Source: Rosettibacter primus
GTDB lineage: Bacteria > Bacteroidota > Ignavibacteria > Ignavibacteriales > Melioribacteraceae
Length of the DNA stretch: 64,000 nucleotides
NCBI RefSeq assembly: GCF_036860675.1
Contig: NZ_JAYKGK010000001.1
Location: 372,001-436,000 of the forward strand
Reading direction: 5' to 3'
Positions 44,888 through 53,894 of the stretch are shown piece after piece (position 1 is the first letter of the stretch; each line of letters opens with the position of its first letter). Made by a program: the position numbers and the translations under genes. The notes under the pieces are model-generated. The model made no database searches. It was not told the origin of the DNA and worked only from the letters and a program-made list of their open reading frames with translations.

Positions 44888-47209
44888 TTAGTTAGCTACA
44901 TTTACCAAAGACAATTTCATTTTTTGAGACTTTCTTTCTAGTTTATCTAACAATTCAATAATTTTTGAACTATATTCTTCAATATCAGCTAATTTATTTT
45001 TAGCTTCATCTTTTTTGTTATTATTCACATCATTAACAATTTCTTCAGCTAATTTATGTAATGATATATGCCACTTTTCTAATTCCTCAAAATCTTTATC
45101 ATTTCTAAAATTTTTTAATCCAGAATTATAATACCATTTACCAAGAGAACACCCTTTGTAATTACCAGCAACATGAGCTTCAATACTTTCTTTACCACTT
45201 ATAATGTTTAACAATCTCATCTTCCACTGTCTATGTGCAAGTTTAGCAGCAGAAAAATCAAATTCGTCAACACTTATATCACTACCTGTTATTTTCTTAG
45301 TCTTATATTGAATGTCTGATTCCGATAATTTAAACATGTTCAATAATTCTTGCAGATTAAGAGCTAATTTTGTTAAATCATTAGCAGCATCTGAAATTTG
45401 TGATATTGATTGAACAGATTTTTGAATCATCTCAGAAATATTTTCTACATTTTCTGAGACTTGTTTTGAGGTTGCAGATTGTTCTTCGCTTGCAGCAGCT
45501 ATTTGATTTATTAATTCAACAACCTCTTCTATGTTTTTTAATATTTGAGCTAATGATTTTTGTGAATTTTCTGTTAATTGAAGTGTTTCAATTACTTCTT
45601 TATTTCCCTCCTTCATTGTATTTACAACATTACGAGTTTCTTTTTGAATTGATGTTATGATATCTCCTATTTCTTTGGTAGACTTTGATGAACGCTCAGC
45701 TAATTTTCTGACCTCGTCTGCCACCACAGCAAAACCTCGCCCATGCTCACCTGCTCTAGCTGCTTCAATTGCAGCATTCAATGCAAGCAAATTAGTTTGA
45801 TCTGCTATTTCATCAATTACTTGCAATATGCCTGTTATTGATTCAGTTGATTTACCAAGAGCTTCAAGTTTTTTAGCTGCTGTTTGGACATAATCCGCAA
45901 TTTGTCTTACTCTATTTATTGTCTCTCCTATCTGATTGATACTATTCTTTATAATAACTCCATTATTTGTAACTTTATCTGCAGTTTGAACAGAATTTGC
46001 AGCATTAGATTGAATCGCTGAATTCATTTCATCAGCAGCAATGGAAATATCATTTATTTGTGTCGACTGTTCTCTTAAAGTTCCGGTTAATTCATCTGTA
46101 GTTGCTGAAATTTGACTTGTAGCTGATGCAAGATTATCTGTAACTTCTCTTACCTGTCTTAGAATATCCCGCAATGAGTATACCATAAATTGTAGATTCT
46201 CTAAAATGAATTGATTATTCTCATCTTCAAACTTGAAATTAAAATCTATAATGAAATCCCTTTCAGATAATTCTTTCATCAGTTCTTTTATTTTCTCGGA
46301 TTCTCTTTTTAACAAATTATTCCTGTTATTTATAAATTCTACATGTTCAAAAATTATTATACTATTAACAGCAATTGTAGCTATCATCTCAATGAATTTT
46401 TTATCTTCTTCATTAAAAACTTCACCATTATTTTTTTCTGATATATATAAATTGCCATAACTTTTATTATCATAAGTCAGAGGAGTTGCTAAAAGAGTTT
46501 TCATATGTGGATGATTAGGAGGAAAGCCATAAGATTTTGGATGCTTTGAAATGTCATTTAGCATCAAAGTTTCTTTCGTTTGATGAATATAACCTAATAA
46601 TCCTTTACCTTCGGGATATTTGCCTATGGATTTTTTTAATTCTTCACTTATTCCTCTTGTTATAAATTTTTTTACTCTTGAATTTTCATCAAAAACTGAA
46701 ATAGCAACATACTTAACATCAAATATTTCTTGGACTAAATCAGCTAATTTTTCTAAGATACCTTCAATACTCTTTTCGGTCCTCAATTTATAAAAGCCAT
46801 TAACAATCATTCTTGTATTTTTAACAAAAAGATGAAAAGTCTTTTCAACTCTATCTAAATCTAAATTAATATCTCTCAGTTCATCATTAATTTTATAGTT
46901 ATTATTACTTTCAACAAAATTCAACGTAGATATTCTATGCATTCGTTTTTTTAAGTATGTTAACTTTGGTATAAGCGTTTTAATAAAAAATCCTGCCAAT
47001 ATTAATGCAACAACAAAAATAATTATTATTAAAACAAATAATTTATTTTGAAAATTTTCTACATAGCTTTTTAGTTGATTAATTTCATTCTCTTCAAGTA
47101 ATTTATTTATATTGCTAATCCATAAGTTAATATCGATAAACAAAATAACTAAGCAAATTCCTATACAAAGTGCAGCAGCAAGAAATTGTAATTTAAGACT
47201 TATTCTCAT
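44888..47209 (-). CDS. Methyl-accepting chemotaxis protein with GAF and zinc-binding (CZB) domains
   Basis: 773 residues. Transmembrane segments at about 8-30 and 55-78 precede a linker and a GAF domain (~135-290, with LLATPLTYDNKSYGNLYISEK). A long coiled coil with the MCP signalling tip (ADQTNLLALNAAIEAARAGE) follows. At the C-terminus is a CZB domain with H659, C687 (GCSLGKWYY), H714 and H718 (KWHISLHKLAEE), the 3His/1Cys zinc site known from chemoreceptors and diguanylate cyclases that respond to zinc or oxidants (family knowledge). The GAF domain lies on the cytoplasmic side. No che genes are nearby. A single gene flanked by two long intergenic regions. Confidence 0.9.
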   Translation of the reverse strand: MRISLKLQFLAAALCIGICLVILFIDINLWISNINKLLEENEINQLKSYVENFQNKLFVLIIIIFVVALILAGFFIKTLIPKLTYLKKRMHRISTLNFVESNNNYKINDELRDINLDLDRVEKTFHLFVKNTRMIVNGFYKLRTEKSIEGILEKLADLVQEIFDVKYVAISVFDENSRVKKFITRGISEELKKSIGKYPEGKGLLGYIHQTKETLMLNDISKHPKSYGFPPNHPHMKTLLATPLTYDNKSYGNLYISEKNNGEVFNEEDKKFIEMIATIAVNSIIIFEHVEFINNRNNLLKRESEKIKELMKELSERDFIIDFNFKFEDENNQFILENLQFMVYSLRDILRQVREVTDNLASATSQISATTDELTGTLREQSTQINDISIAADEMNSAIQSNAANSVQTADKVTNNGVIIKNSINQIGETINRVRQIADYVQTAAKKLEALGKSTESITGILQVIDEIADQTNLLALNAAIEAARAGEHGRGFAVVADEVRKLAERSSKSTKEIGDIITSIQKETRNVVNTMKEGNKEVIETLQLTENSQKSLAQILKNIEEVVELINQIAAASEEQSATSKQVSENVENISEMIQKSVQSISQISDAANDLTKLALNLQELLNMFKLSESDIQYKTKKITGSDISVDEFDFSAAKLAHRQWKMRLLNIISGKESIEAHVAGNYKGCSLGKWYYNSGLKNFRNDKDFEELEKWHISLHKLAEEIVNDVNNNKKDEAKNKLADIEEYSSKIIELLDKLERKSQKMKLSLVNVAN

Positions 47210-47694
47210 AGATAAATCCTCTTTTTTTATTTTAATAATCGAAAAATTTTCTTTTTTGTTAATAAATATGGATAAAAAGTTAGAAGATTATAAATTTTTG
47301 TACACATAAGCATTATTGAAATTTGCATACAATACAATTATTGATATCAAAATTTATATAGCAACATCAATCCATATAACTACTTGTTTTATTTTATTCT
47401 TTTAATTGATTGTATTACTCGATTTCATATGACTCTATTTCTATTTTAATTGACCGTAAAAAATAATCATATATTTTACAACATTTTTTATCTTATAACT
47501 TTCAAGCAATATCTTTATTACTTTCAGAAGTTCAATAAAGATTATCATTTGTTAATTGTAGTTACAAACAAATAAAATTTCATTTGAAAAATTATTTTTT
47601 CTGCAAGCATAAAAAATCTTATTGATATTCTTTTATGATTATCTAATATTTGCAAAAATTTTCTTACTCATTTCATCATATAAAAGGAGTATAA
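47210..47694. other. 485-base divergent intergenic region
   Basis: Separates the leftward CZB chemoreceptor from the rightward sodium symporter. Very AT-rich. It contains the short palindrome TTGATATCAA (47340-47349) and a clear ribosome binding site (AAAAGGAGT) for the symporter. I see no ORF, RNA structure or exact TAnnTTTG box. Confidence 0.4.
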
Positions 47695-49248
47695 ATGTCA
47701 AATCAAACACAACGAGAACAATGGGGCAGCCGCATCGGATTAATCTTAGCTGTTGCAGGAAATGCAGTAGGACTGGGGAATTTCCTTCGTTTCCCTGTTC
47801 AAGCAGCTCAAAATGGTGGCGGCGCTTTTATGATTCCTTACTTTGTTTCATTCCTACTCTTAGGCATTCCTTTAATGTGGATGGAATGGGGTATTGGTCG
47901 ATATGGAGGTAAATTCAAACATGGAAGTGCCCCTGGTATGTTTGATGTTCTATGGAAAAATAAAATTGCTAAATACATCGGTGCTCTTGGATTATTTCAA
48001 TCAACTGTAATTCTTATTTATTATACATACATAGAATCATGGACTCTCGGTTATAGCTTCTTTTCAATTACAAAAAGTTATTTTGGTTTAGAAAATTTTA
48101 CTGAGATGAAATCATTCCTTTATGCTTATCAAGGACGAGAAGTAAATCAATATTTCAGCAGTATTGTTACTGCATATTTTTTTATGATAATTACTTTTGC
48201 TTTAAATCTTTGGATTTTGTATAGAGGAATTTCTAAAGGGATTGAAAAACTTGCAAAGATAGCAATGCCAGCTTTATTTTTATTTGCAATTATTATTGCA
48301 ATTAGAGTAATAACTCTTGGAACACCTGATCCTTCAGTACCAGAAAATTCAGTAAGCAATGGTTTTGGATTTATATGGAATCCTGATTTCACAAAATTAG
48401 GCGACCCTAAAATTTGGCTTGCAGCAGCAGGACAAATTTTCTTTACATTATCTTTAGGTATGGGAACAATTCAAGCTTATGCAAGTTACCTGAAACCAAA
48501 AGATGATATTGTTTTGTCTGGATTAGCAACTTCTGCAACAAATGAATTCGCAGAAGTAGTTTTAGGCGGTTCAATTGCAATACCTATTGCGGTAGCTTTT
48601 TTTGGAATTCCTACAACAATGGAAATGGCAAAAGGTGGCGCTTTCGATTTAGGCTTTGCTTCTATGCCTTTAGTTTTTGAAAGAATTCCTTTGGGAGAAA
48701 TTTTTGGATTTTTATGGTTCTTACTTTTATTCTTTGCTGGTATCACTTCATCTGTTGCTATGGGACAACCAATTATTGCATTCCTTGAAGATGAATTTGG
48801 CATGAATAGAAAAAAAGCTGTTACTGCTTTAGGTGTAGGAATTTTTATATCAGTTCAATTTGTTGTCTTCTTTTTGCAATATGGTTATTTGAATGAATTA
48901 GATTACTGGGCAGGAACATTTGGACTGGTTGTATTTGCTTTAATTGAATCAATCTTATTTATGTGGGTTTTTGGTGCTGAAAAAGCATGGCAGGAAATGA
49001 ATGAAGGCGGTGATATTAAAATCCCACGATTTTTCTTTTATATAATGAAATTTATTACACCTGCACTTTTATCAATTATTATGATTTGGTGGTTTATACA
49101 GGATGCCATTCCCACATTAATGCTTAAAGGTATTCCTGCTTCAAATCATCCTTATATCTGGGGTGCAAGAATTTTTATGATAATTCTTTTAGGAATTTTA
49201 TTCTGGATGGTTAAGACTGCATGGAACAAGGAGAAAAAATTAATTTAG
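47695..49248 (+). CDS. Sodium-dependent neurotransmitter:sodium symporter (NSS) family transporter
   Basis: Inner-membrane Na+-coupled transporter of the LeuT/MhsT type, probably for an amino acid. 517 residues with about 12 hydrophobic segments. The first helix carries the family signature IGLILAVAGNAVGLGNFLRFP, with the unwound GLGN region and FPVQAAQNGGGAF next to it. The helix 6 region LAAAGQIFFTLSLGMGTIQAY is also typical. AAAAGGAGT lies seven bases before the ATG. Some bacterial members export instead of import. Monocistronic, convergent with pfkA and separated from it by a terminator. Confidence 0.92.
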   Translation: MSNQTQREQWGSRIGLILAVAGNAVGLGNFLRFPVQAAQNGGGAFMIPYFVSFLLLGIPLMWMEWGIGRYGGKFKHGSAPGMFDVLWKNKIAKYIGALGLFQSTVILIYYTYIESWTLGYSFFSITKSYFGLENFTEMKSFLYAYQGREVNQYFSSIVTAYFFMIITFALNLWILYRGISKGIEKLAKIAMPALFLFAIIIAIRVITLGTPDPSVPENSVSNGFGFIWNPDFTKLGDPKIWLAAAGQIFFTLSLGMGTIQAYASYLKPKDDIVLSGLATSATNEFAEVVLGGSIAIPIAVAFFGIPTTMEMAKGGAFDLGFASMPLVFERIPLGEIFGFLWFLLLFFAGITSSVAMGQPIIAFLEDEFGMNRKKAVTALGVGIFISVQFVVFFLQYGYLNELDYWAGTFGLVVFALIESILFMWVFGAEKAWQEMNEGGDIKIPRFFFYIMKFITPALLSIIMIWWFIQDAIPTLMLKGIPASNHPYIWGARIFMIILLGILFWMVKTAWNKEKKLI

Positions 49249-49482
49249 AATTGAGCAGTTCCAAAAAAATTATACGAAGAAATTTGTTGCTATTAATCTC
49301 AACTGAACAATCATGCTAAACTTAACGGTATATAAAGCTGTTAATTTTATGAAGTTAATTTTTAATTTTGTTTTAGAGGAATGTTTGTTAGTGTTATCCA
49401 ATAATCTTAGTAATTCAATAAACTTTCTAACTTTTGTAATTTTTACAATACTTTATCTATAGTGTAATAGGTTTGAAAAAAT

Positions 49483-49517
49483 CAGCAGCAATGCTAATTA
49501 AAATAACATTGCTGCTG
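49483..49517 (-). terminator. Intrinsic terminator of the phosphofructokinase gene
   Basis: Perfect 11-base stem CAGCAGCAATG / CATTGCTGCTG (49483-49493, 49507-49517) with a 13-base loop. On the minus strand it is followed by ATTTTTT. It lies 17 bases after the stop of the gene at 49534. Confidence 0.85.
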
Positions 49518-49533
49518 TTATAAATTTTATCAA

Positions 49534-50580
49534 TTAACCAAAAAATGTTTCTGCAACTTTATAAAGTTCCATATCAACAGTTTTTAATTCACCTACAGCT
49601 TCTTCTAATTTTACAGCAACAATATCTTTACCTCTCAATGCAGCCATATAACCCCATTGTCCCTTGTTAACCAATTCAGCAGCAAAAACACCAAGTCTTG
49701 TTCCCAATACTCTATCGAATGCAGTTGGACTTCCACCTCTTTGAATGTAACCTAAAACAGTAGCTCTTGTTTCAAAGCCAGTTCTTTTTTCAATTTCTTT
49801 TGCAATTACATTTCCAATACCACCAAGTTTAACATGACCAAATGAATCAACTTCCATATCACTTAAAATTAGTGAACCGTCTTTGTCCACACTTTCTTCT
49901 GTTTTAATTTTAGCTCCTTCAGCAATTACTACAATGCTGAAAGTCTTTCCGCGTGAATGTCGTTTTGTAATTATTTCACACACTTCATTCAAGTCAAATG
50001 GTTTTTCTGGAATTAAGATTACATCCGCACCACCAGCAATGCCAGCATGCACTGCAATCCAGCCTGCATGTCGACCCATAACTTCAACAACCATTACTCT
50101 GTTGTGAGATTCAGCCGTTGTATGAAGTCTATCAATTGCTTCGGTTGCAATATTTACTGCAGTATCAAATCCAAAAGTATAATCTGTTGCATTCAAATCA
50201 TTATCAATAGTTTTAGGAACACCAACAACTTTAACTCCTGCTTTGAAAAGTTTATTGGCCACACCAAGAGTATCTTCTCCTCCTATTGCAACAAGGCAAT
50301 CGATGCCGGATTCTTTCATATTATTAATAACTCTTGCTTCGCCATCTTTTTCTTTGTAAACATTTGTTCTGGATGTTCCTAAAATAGTTCCGCCTCTTGG
50401 CAAAATTCCAGAGATTGCATCAAGGTCTAAAGGCATAAAATTTTTTTGAAGAATGCCGCGCCATCCTTCGCGAATTCCAATTGTTTCATGGCCATATTGA
50501 ATTGATTTTCTAACTACTGCTCTAATAACTGCATTAAGTCCCGGGCAATCGCCCCCGCCAGTAAGTATTCCTATTTTCAT
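49534..50580 (-). CDS. pfkA: 6-phosphofructokinase with PPi-type active-site residues
   Basis: Phosphorylates fructose 6-phosphate to fructose 1,6-bisphosphate in glycolysis. 348 residues, PfkA superfamily. The N-terminus KIGILTGGGDCPGLNAVIR, catalytic TIDND (D126) and MGRHAGWIAVHAGIAGGAD are present. Two residues that set phosphoryl-donor preference differ from ATP-dependent E. coli PfkA. GGDGS is GGEDT here (D103 at E. coli position 104), and PGTIDND is PKTIDND (K123 at position 124). This Asp/Lys pair is characteristic of pyrophosphate-dependent enzymes (family knowledge), so PPi use is predicted and the reaction may be reversible. Followed by a strong terminator; 43 bases after pcrA on the same strand, so possibly co-transcribed. 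Confidence 0.9.
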   Translation of the reverse strand: MKIGILTGGGDCPGLNAVIRAVVRKSIQYGHETIGIREGWRGILQKNFMPLDLDAISGILPRGGTILGTSRTNVYKEKDGEARVINNMKESGIDCLVAIGGEDTLGVANKLFKAGVKVVGVPKTIDNDLNATDYTFGFDTAVNIATEAIDRLHTTAESHNRVMVVEVMGRHAGWIAVHAGIAGGADVILIPEKPFDLNEVCEIITKRHSRGKTFSIVVIAEGAKIKTEESVDKDGSLILSDMEVDSFGHVKLGGIGNVIAKEIEKRTGFETRATVLGYIQRGGSPTAFDRVLGTRLGVFAAELVNKGQWGYMAALRGKDIVAVKLEEAVGELKTVDMELYKVAETFFG

Positions 50581-50623
50581 TTTTTTACTCCAATTATTAT
50601 GAATTAGATAATCATTTTCATTT

Positions 50624-52807
50624 TTATATCAGTTTAAGATTAGCAAATTTAGTAAGCAACTGTTTAGTACCATATTCTTCAAAAGCTATGGTTACTTTTT
50701 GCATATCACCTGTTCCATTAATTGCCAATATTTTACCAATTCCAAATACAGAATGTGAAACTCTGCTGCCAACACGAAGCGACCTTCTTTCCTGGTCATA
50801 ATCATCATAACTTTCTTGATAATATTCATCATATTCAACTTCGGCGCCTGCTTTACGTCTTCCAGCTCTTTTACTGCCGGGTTTGTATAATTCATTGTAA
50901 GTTGATTTATCAAGTTCATCAATAAATCTTGAACGGCTTTGATATGCAACTTCTCCAAAACGATATCGAGAACGTGCATAAGTCAAAAATACTTTTTGCT
51001 TTGCACGTGTTAATGCAACATAAAACAATCTTCTTTCTTCTTCTAATTTTGAATCAGAATCAAATCTTGGATTTAGCGGGAATATGTCTTCTTCAAGACC
51101 TGTAATAAATACAATTGGAAATTCAAGTCCTTTTGCACTGTGAACAGTCATTAATGTAACAGCATTAGACTTTTCATCATACTGGTCAACGCTTGTAACT
51201 AATGAAACTTCTGCAAGAAAATCATCTAAAGTTGCATTGGGATGTTCACGGCTATAATCCTGAACAGCTGAAATTAATTCCTGAACATTATCATAATGTG
51301 CAAGTGATTCGGGCGTATTTTCTTCTTTATAAATTTTTAAAATACCCAGTTCATCAATTAATGCAGAAGTTAATTCTCCAATTGAAAGTTTGTCTTTCAA
51401 GTCAATGTACTTATCGAGCAATAATTTAAATTGCTTTACATTCTTTTGAATTCTTTCTTTAACTTCTATTACTTCAAAAACTCTCGCCATTGTAGTGAAT
51501 AACGAAATATTAAGTTTGCGTGCAAATGCAATCATTTTTGTAATAGAAGTATTTCCAATTCCCCTTTGAGGGAAATTCATTATGCGAAGCAGACTCTCTT
51601 CATCATTTGGATTCGAAAGAACTCTCAAATAAGCAATTATATCTTTAATTTCTTTTCTTCTGTAGAATTCAATACCACCAACTATTTTGTATGGAATACT
51701 TTCTCTTCTAAATATTTCTTCAAGCACACGAGATTGAGAATTTAATCTATAAAGAACAGCAACATCACTGAATGAAATTTTTCTTGCTTGAACTTCTTTT
51801 TTAATTCTCTTTGCAATTTGAAATGCTTCATCTTTTTCATCTGAAGCACGAATCAAGGTAATTTCTTCACCGGTATCATTTTCTGTCCATAATGTCTTTG
51901 CAATTTGTTCTGTATTGTTTTTAATAATAGAATCAGCTGCAGCAAGAATTATTTTTGTTGAGCGATAATTTTGTTCAAGGCGGAATATTTTTGCATCCTT
52001 AAAATCCTTTTTGAAATTAAGCATGTTTCTAATATCTGCACCGCGCCAGCTGTAAATACTTTGGGCATCATCTCCAACAACACATATTTTATCTTTAGCA
52101 GGACTCAATAATTTCAGAAGTTCATATTGAGCTTTATTCGTATCCTGATATTCATCCACAAGTATATACTTAAACATTTTTTTATACTTTTGAAGTACCT
52201 TTGGATATTGTTTGAATAATTCAATTGGTTTGAGCAATAAATCATCAAAATCCATTGAATTATTTTCAAACAAGCGTTTATTATATTCTTTATAAATTTC
52301 CAGGAATTTTCTATCGGCAAGTGAATTTGTCATAATTTTTTCGAAATCTTCAGGAAGTATCATCTGATTTTTTAGATGACTAATTCTATGCTGAACACCA
52401 TGAGGTGTTAAGCTTTCAAGATTAATATTCAAATTCTGCATGATGTTCGAAACAAGAGAAACTGAATCTTCGCGGTCATAAATTGAGTAATTCGGTTTAT
52501 AGTTCAGATATTTTGATTCAGTTCTTAAAATTTTTGCAAAAATGGAATGGAAAGTTCCCATCCAGAGTTGGTCAGCTTTCTTACCTATCATAGCTTTAAT
52601 ACGTTCTTTCATTTCTTTGGCAGCTTTATTAGTAAAGGTAAGAGCTAAAATGGACTCGGGCTCCATTCCTTTTTCTATTAAATATGCAATCTTATAAGTT
52701 AAAACGCGGGTTTTACCAGATCCTGCCCCGGCAACTACCATGTGTGGGCCTGCGTTGTATTCTACAGCTTTACGCTGCTCTTCATTTAAATCGTTTAGAA
52801 ATTTCAT
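50624..52807 (-). CDS. pcrA: UvrD/PcrA-type superfamily 1 DNA helicase
   Basis: 3'-5' DNA helicase in repair and removal of blocked replication or transcription complexes. 727 residues, normal for PcrA. The Walker A motif AGAGSGKT is at about 26-33. Motif Ia TFTNKAAKEMKERI, motif II LVDEYQDTN, motif III CVVGDDAQSIYSWRGAD, motif IV RLEQNYRS, motif V TVHSAKGLEFPIVF and motif VI RRLFYVALTRA all follow in order. The C-terminal SRVSHSVFGIGKILAI is the PcrA RNA-polymerase-binding Tudor-like segment. A TTG-N20-TAAATTTG promoter lies 23 bases before the start. Confidence 0.95.
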   Translation of the reverse strand: MKFLNDLNEEQRKAVEYNAGPHMVVAGAGSGKTRVLTYKIAYLIEKGMEPESILALTFTNKAAKEMKERIKAMIGKKADQLWMGTFHSIFAKILRTESKYLNYKPNYSIYDREDSVSLVSNIMQNLNINLESLTPHGVQHRISHLKNQMILPEDFEKIMTNSLADRKFLEIYKEYNKRLFENNSMDFDDLLLKPIELFKQYPKVLQKYKKMFKYILVDEYQDTNKAQYELLKLLSPAKDKICVVGDDAQSIYSWRGADIRNMLNFKKDFKDAKIFRLEQNYRSTKIILAAADSIIKNNTEQIAKTLWTENDTGEEITLIRASDEKDEAFQIAKRIKKEVQARKISFSDVAVLYRLNSQSRVLEEIFRRESIPYKIVGGIEFYRRKEIKDIIAYLRVLSNPNDEESLLRIMNFPQRGIGNTSITKMIAFARKLNISLFTTMARVFEVIEVKERIQKNVKQFKLLLDKYIDLKDKLSIGELTSALIDELGILKIYKEENTPESLAHYDNVQELISAVQDYSREHPNATLDDFLAEVSLVTSVDQYDEKSNAVTLMTVHSAKGLEFPIVFITGLEEDIFPLNPRFDSDSKLEEERRLFYVALTRAKQKVFLTYARSRYRFGEVAYQSRSRFIDELDKSTYNELYKPGSKRAGRRKAGAEVEYDEYYQESYDDYDQERRSLRVGSRVSHSVFGIGKILAINGTGDMQKVTIAFEEYGTKQLLTKFANLKLI

Positions 52808-52829
52808 AAGAAATGTAATTTTTAGTTGG

Positions 52830-52860
52830 CAAATTTAAATAAAACTGAAGGGATTATCAA
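52830..52860 (-). promoter_or_regulatory. Bacteroidota-type promoter for pcrA
   Basis: On the minus strand TTG (52860-52858), 20 bases, then TAAATTTG (52837-52830), 23 bases before the pcrA start. Confidence 0.55.
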
Positions 52861-52909
52861 TGTAATTGGGAGAAAGATTGCAAGTTTATATAAAATTCAC
52901 ATTAAATTT

Positions 52910-53827
52910 TTAAAAATTAATGCCATTTCTAATCTTATAAACGAGTTCTATAGATGGTCTTGCATCAGTAATACCATAACCATTGCCAGATAAAATATTT
53001 CTATAGACTACAGTATGAAGATTTGTAAAACCTTCGGTAAATTCAAGTTCTTCCTCATTAATCTTAATTGAACGATATGTTCGTTTGTTCATTTTTTTAA
53101 TTTCATCAGGTAAATCTTCATAGTTAATTGAAAGATGCCAATTTACACTTGCATGTTTTAGTTCAAGTTCTCCACGCATTGACCTTTTCTGATTTTCTAT
53201 TATAATGCTATGAACTGGTTCGCCGAAAATCCAGATTAACATATCAAAGAAATGAATTCCAATATTTGTTGCAACCCCACCGGATTTTTCTATCACTCCT
53301 TTCCATGAAAAGTCATACCACAATCCTCTTGATGTAATGTAATCAAGTTTAATATTAAATTTAGCATTAGGATTTTTTCTAATTGCTTCAGCTATTTTAT
53401 TCTTTAATTCAATAATTGTCGGGTGAACCCTTAATTGTAAAATAGTATAAACTTTTTTGCCAGTTTCAATTTCAATTTTTTCGAGTGCATCAAGATTCCA
53501 GGGATTAAGCACAATTGGTTTTTCACAAATTGCATCCGCACCGATTCTTAGTGCCAGACGTATATGTGAATCGTGTAAAAAATTTGGTGAACATATACTC
53601 AAATAGTGAACTCTTTCGGAATCTGATTTTCTTCTTAACAAATCAAGATGTCGTTCAAATCTCTCAAACTCTACAAAAAAACTTGCATTGGGGAAATATT
53701 GGTCTAAAATCCCAACAGAATCATGAGGGTCTAATGCTGCAACAAGATTGTTACCTGTATCTTTTATTGCCTGTAAATGTTTTGGGGCAATATAACCTGC
53801 AACTCCAGTTATAGCAAAATTAAACAT
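52910..53827 (-). CDS. wbpB: UDP-2-acetamido-2-deoxy-glucuronate 3-dehydrogenase (WbpB-like)
   Basis: Gfo/Idh/MocA-family NAD-dependent enzyme that oxidises C3 of UDP-GlcNAcA. 305 residues from ATG 53827; the frame extends to a TTG at 53857, but the ATG directly precedes the Rossmann strand. FNFAITGVAGYIAPKHLQAI is the modified dinucleotide fold, and CEKPIVLNPWNLDALE holds the catalytic lysine. YITSRGLWYDFSWKG, GVATNIGIHFFDML and EGFTNLHTVVYRNILSG closely resemble P. aeruginosa WbpB as I remember it. 67 bases after the WbpA-like gene. Product would be aminated by the WbpE-like enzyme at 18503, which also helps recycle NADH in Pseudomonas (family knowledge). Confidence 0.85.
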   Translation of the reverse strand: MFNFAITGVAGYIAPKHLQAIKDTGNNLVAALDPHDSVGILDQYFPNASFFVEFERFERHLDLLRRKSDSERVHYLSICSPNFLHDSHIRLALRIGADAICEKPIVLNPWNLDALEKIEIETGKKVYTILQLRVHPTIIELKNKIAEAIRKNPNAKFNIKLDYITSRGLWYDFSWKGVIEKSGGVATNIGIHFFDMLIWIFGEPVHSIIIENQKRSMRGELELKHASVNWHLSINYEDLPDEIKKMNKRTYRSIKINEEELEFTEGFTNLHTVVYRNILSGNGYGITDARPSIELVYKIRNGINF

Positions 53828-53894
53828 AGTTTTTAATTTTATTTTATAAGTGTTCAATATAAATTAAAAATATTTTTGATATCAAACATGTTTA

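Noticed and set aside
47340..47349. TTGATATCAA palindrome as an Fnr box
   Set aside because: Fnr sites need four bases between TTGAT and ATCAA; here the halves abut.
47622..47912. 96-codon ORF overlapping the start of the sodium symporter
   Set aside because: Different frame from the well-supported symporter gene, which has its own ribosome binding site and family signature.
50047..50382. 111-codon rightward ORF rich in Cys, Ser and Asn
   Set aside because: Antisense shadow of pfkA; composition is unlike the real proteins of the window.
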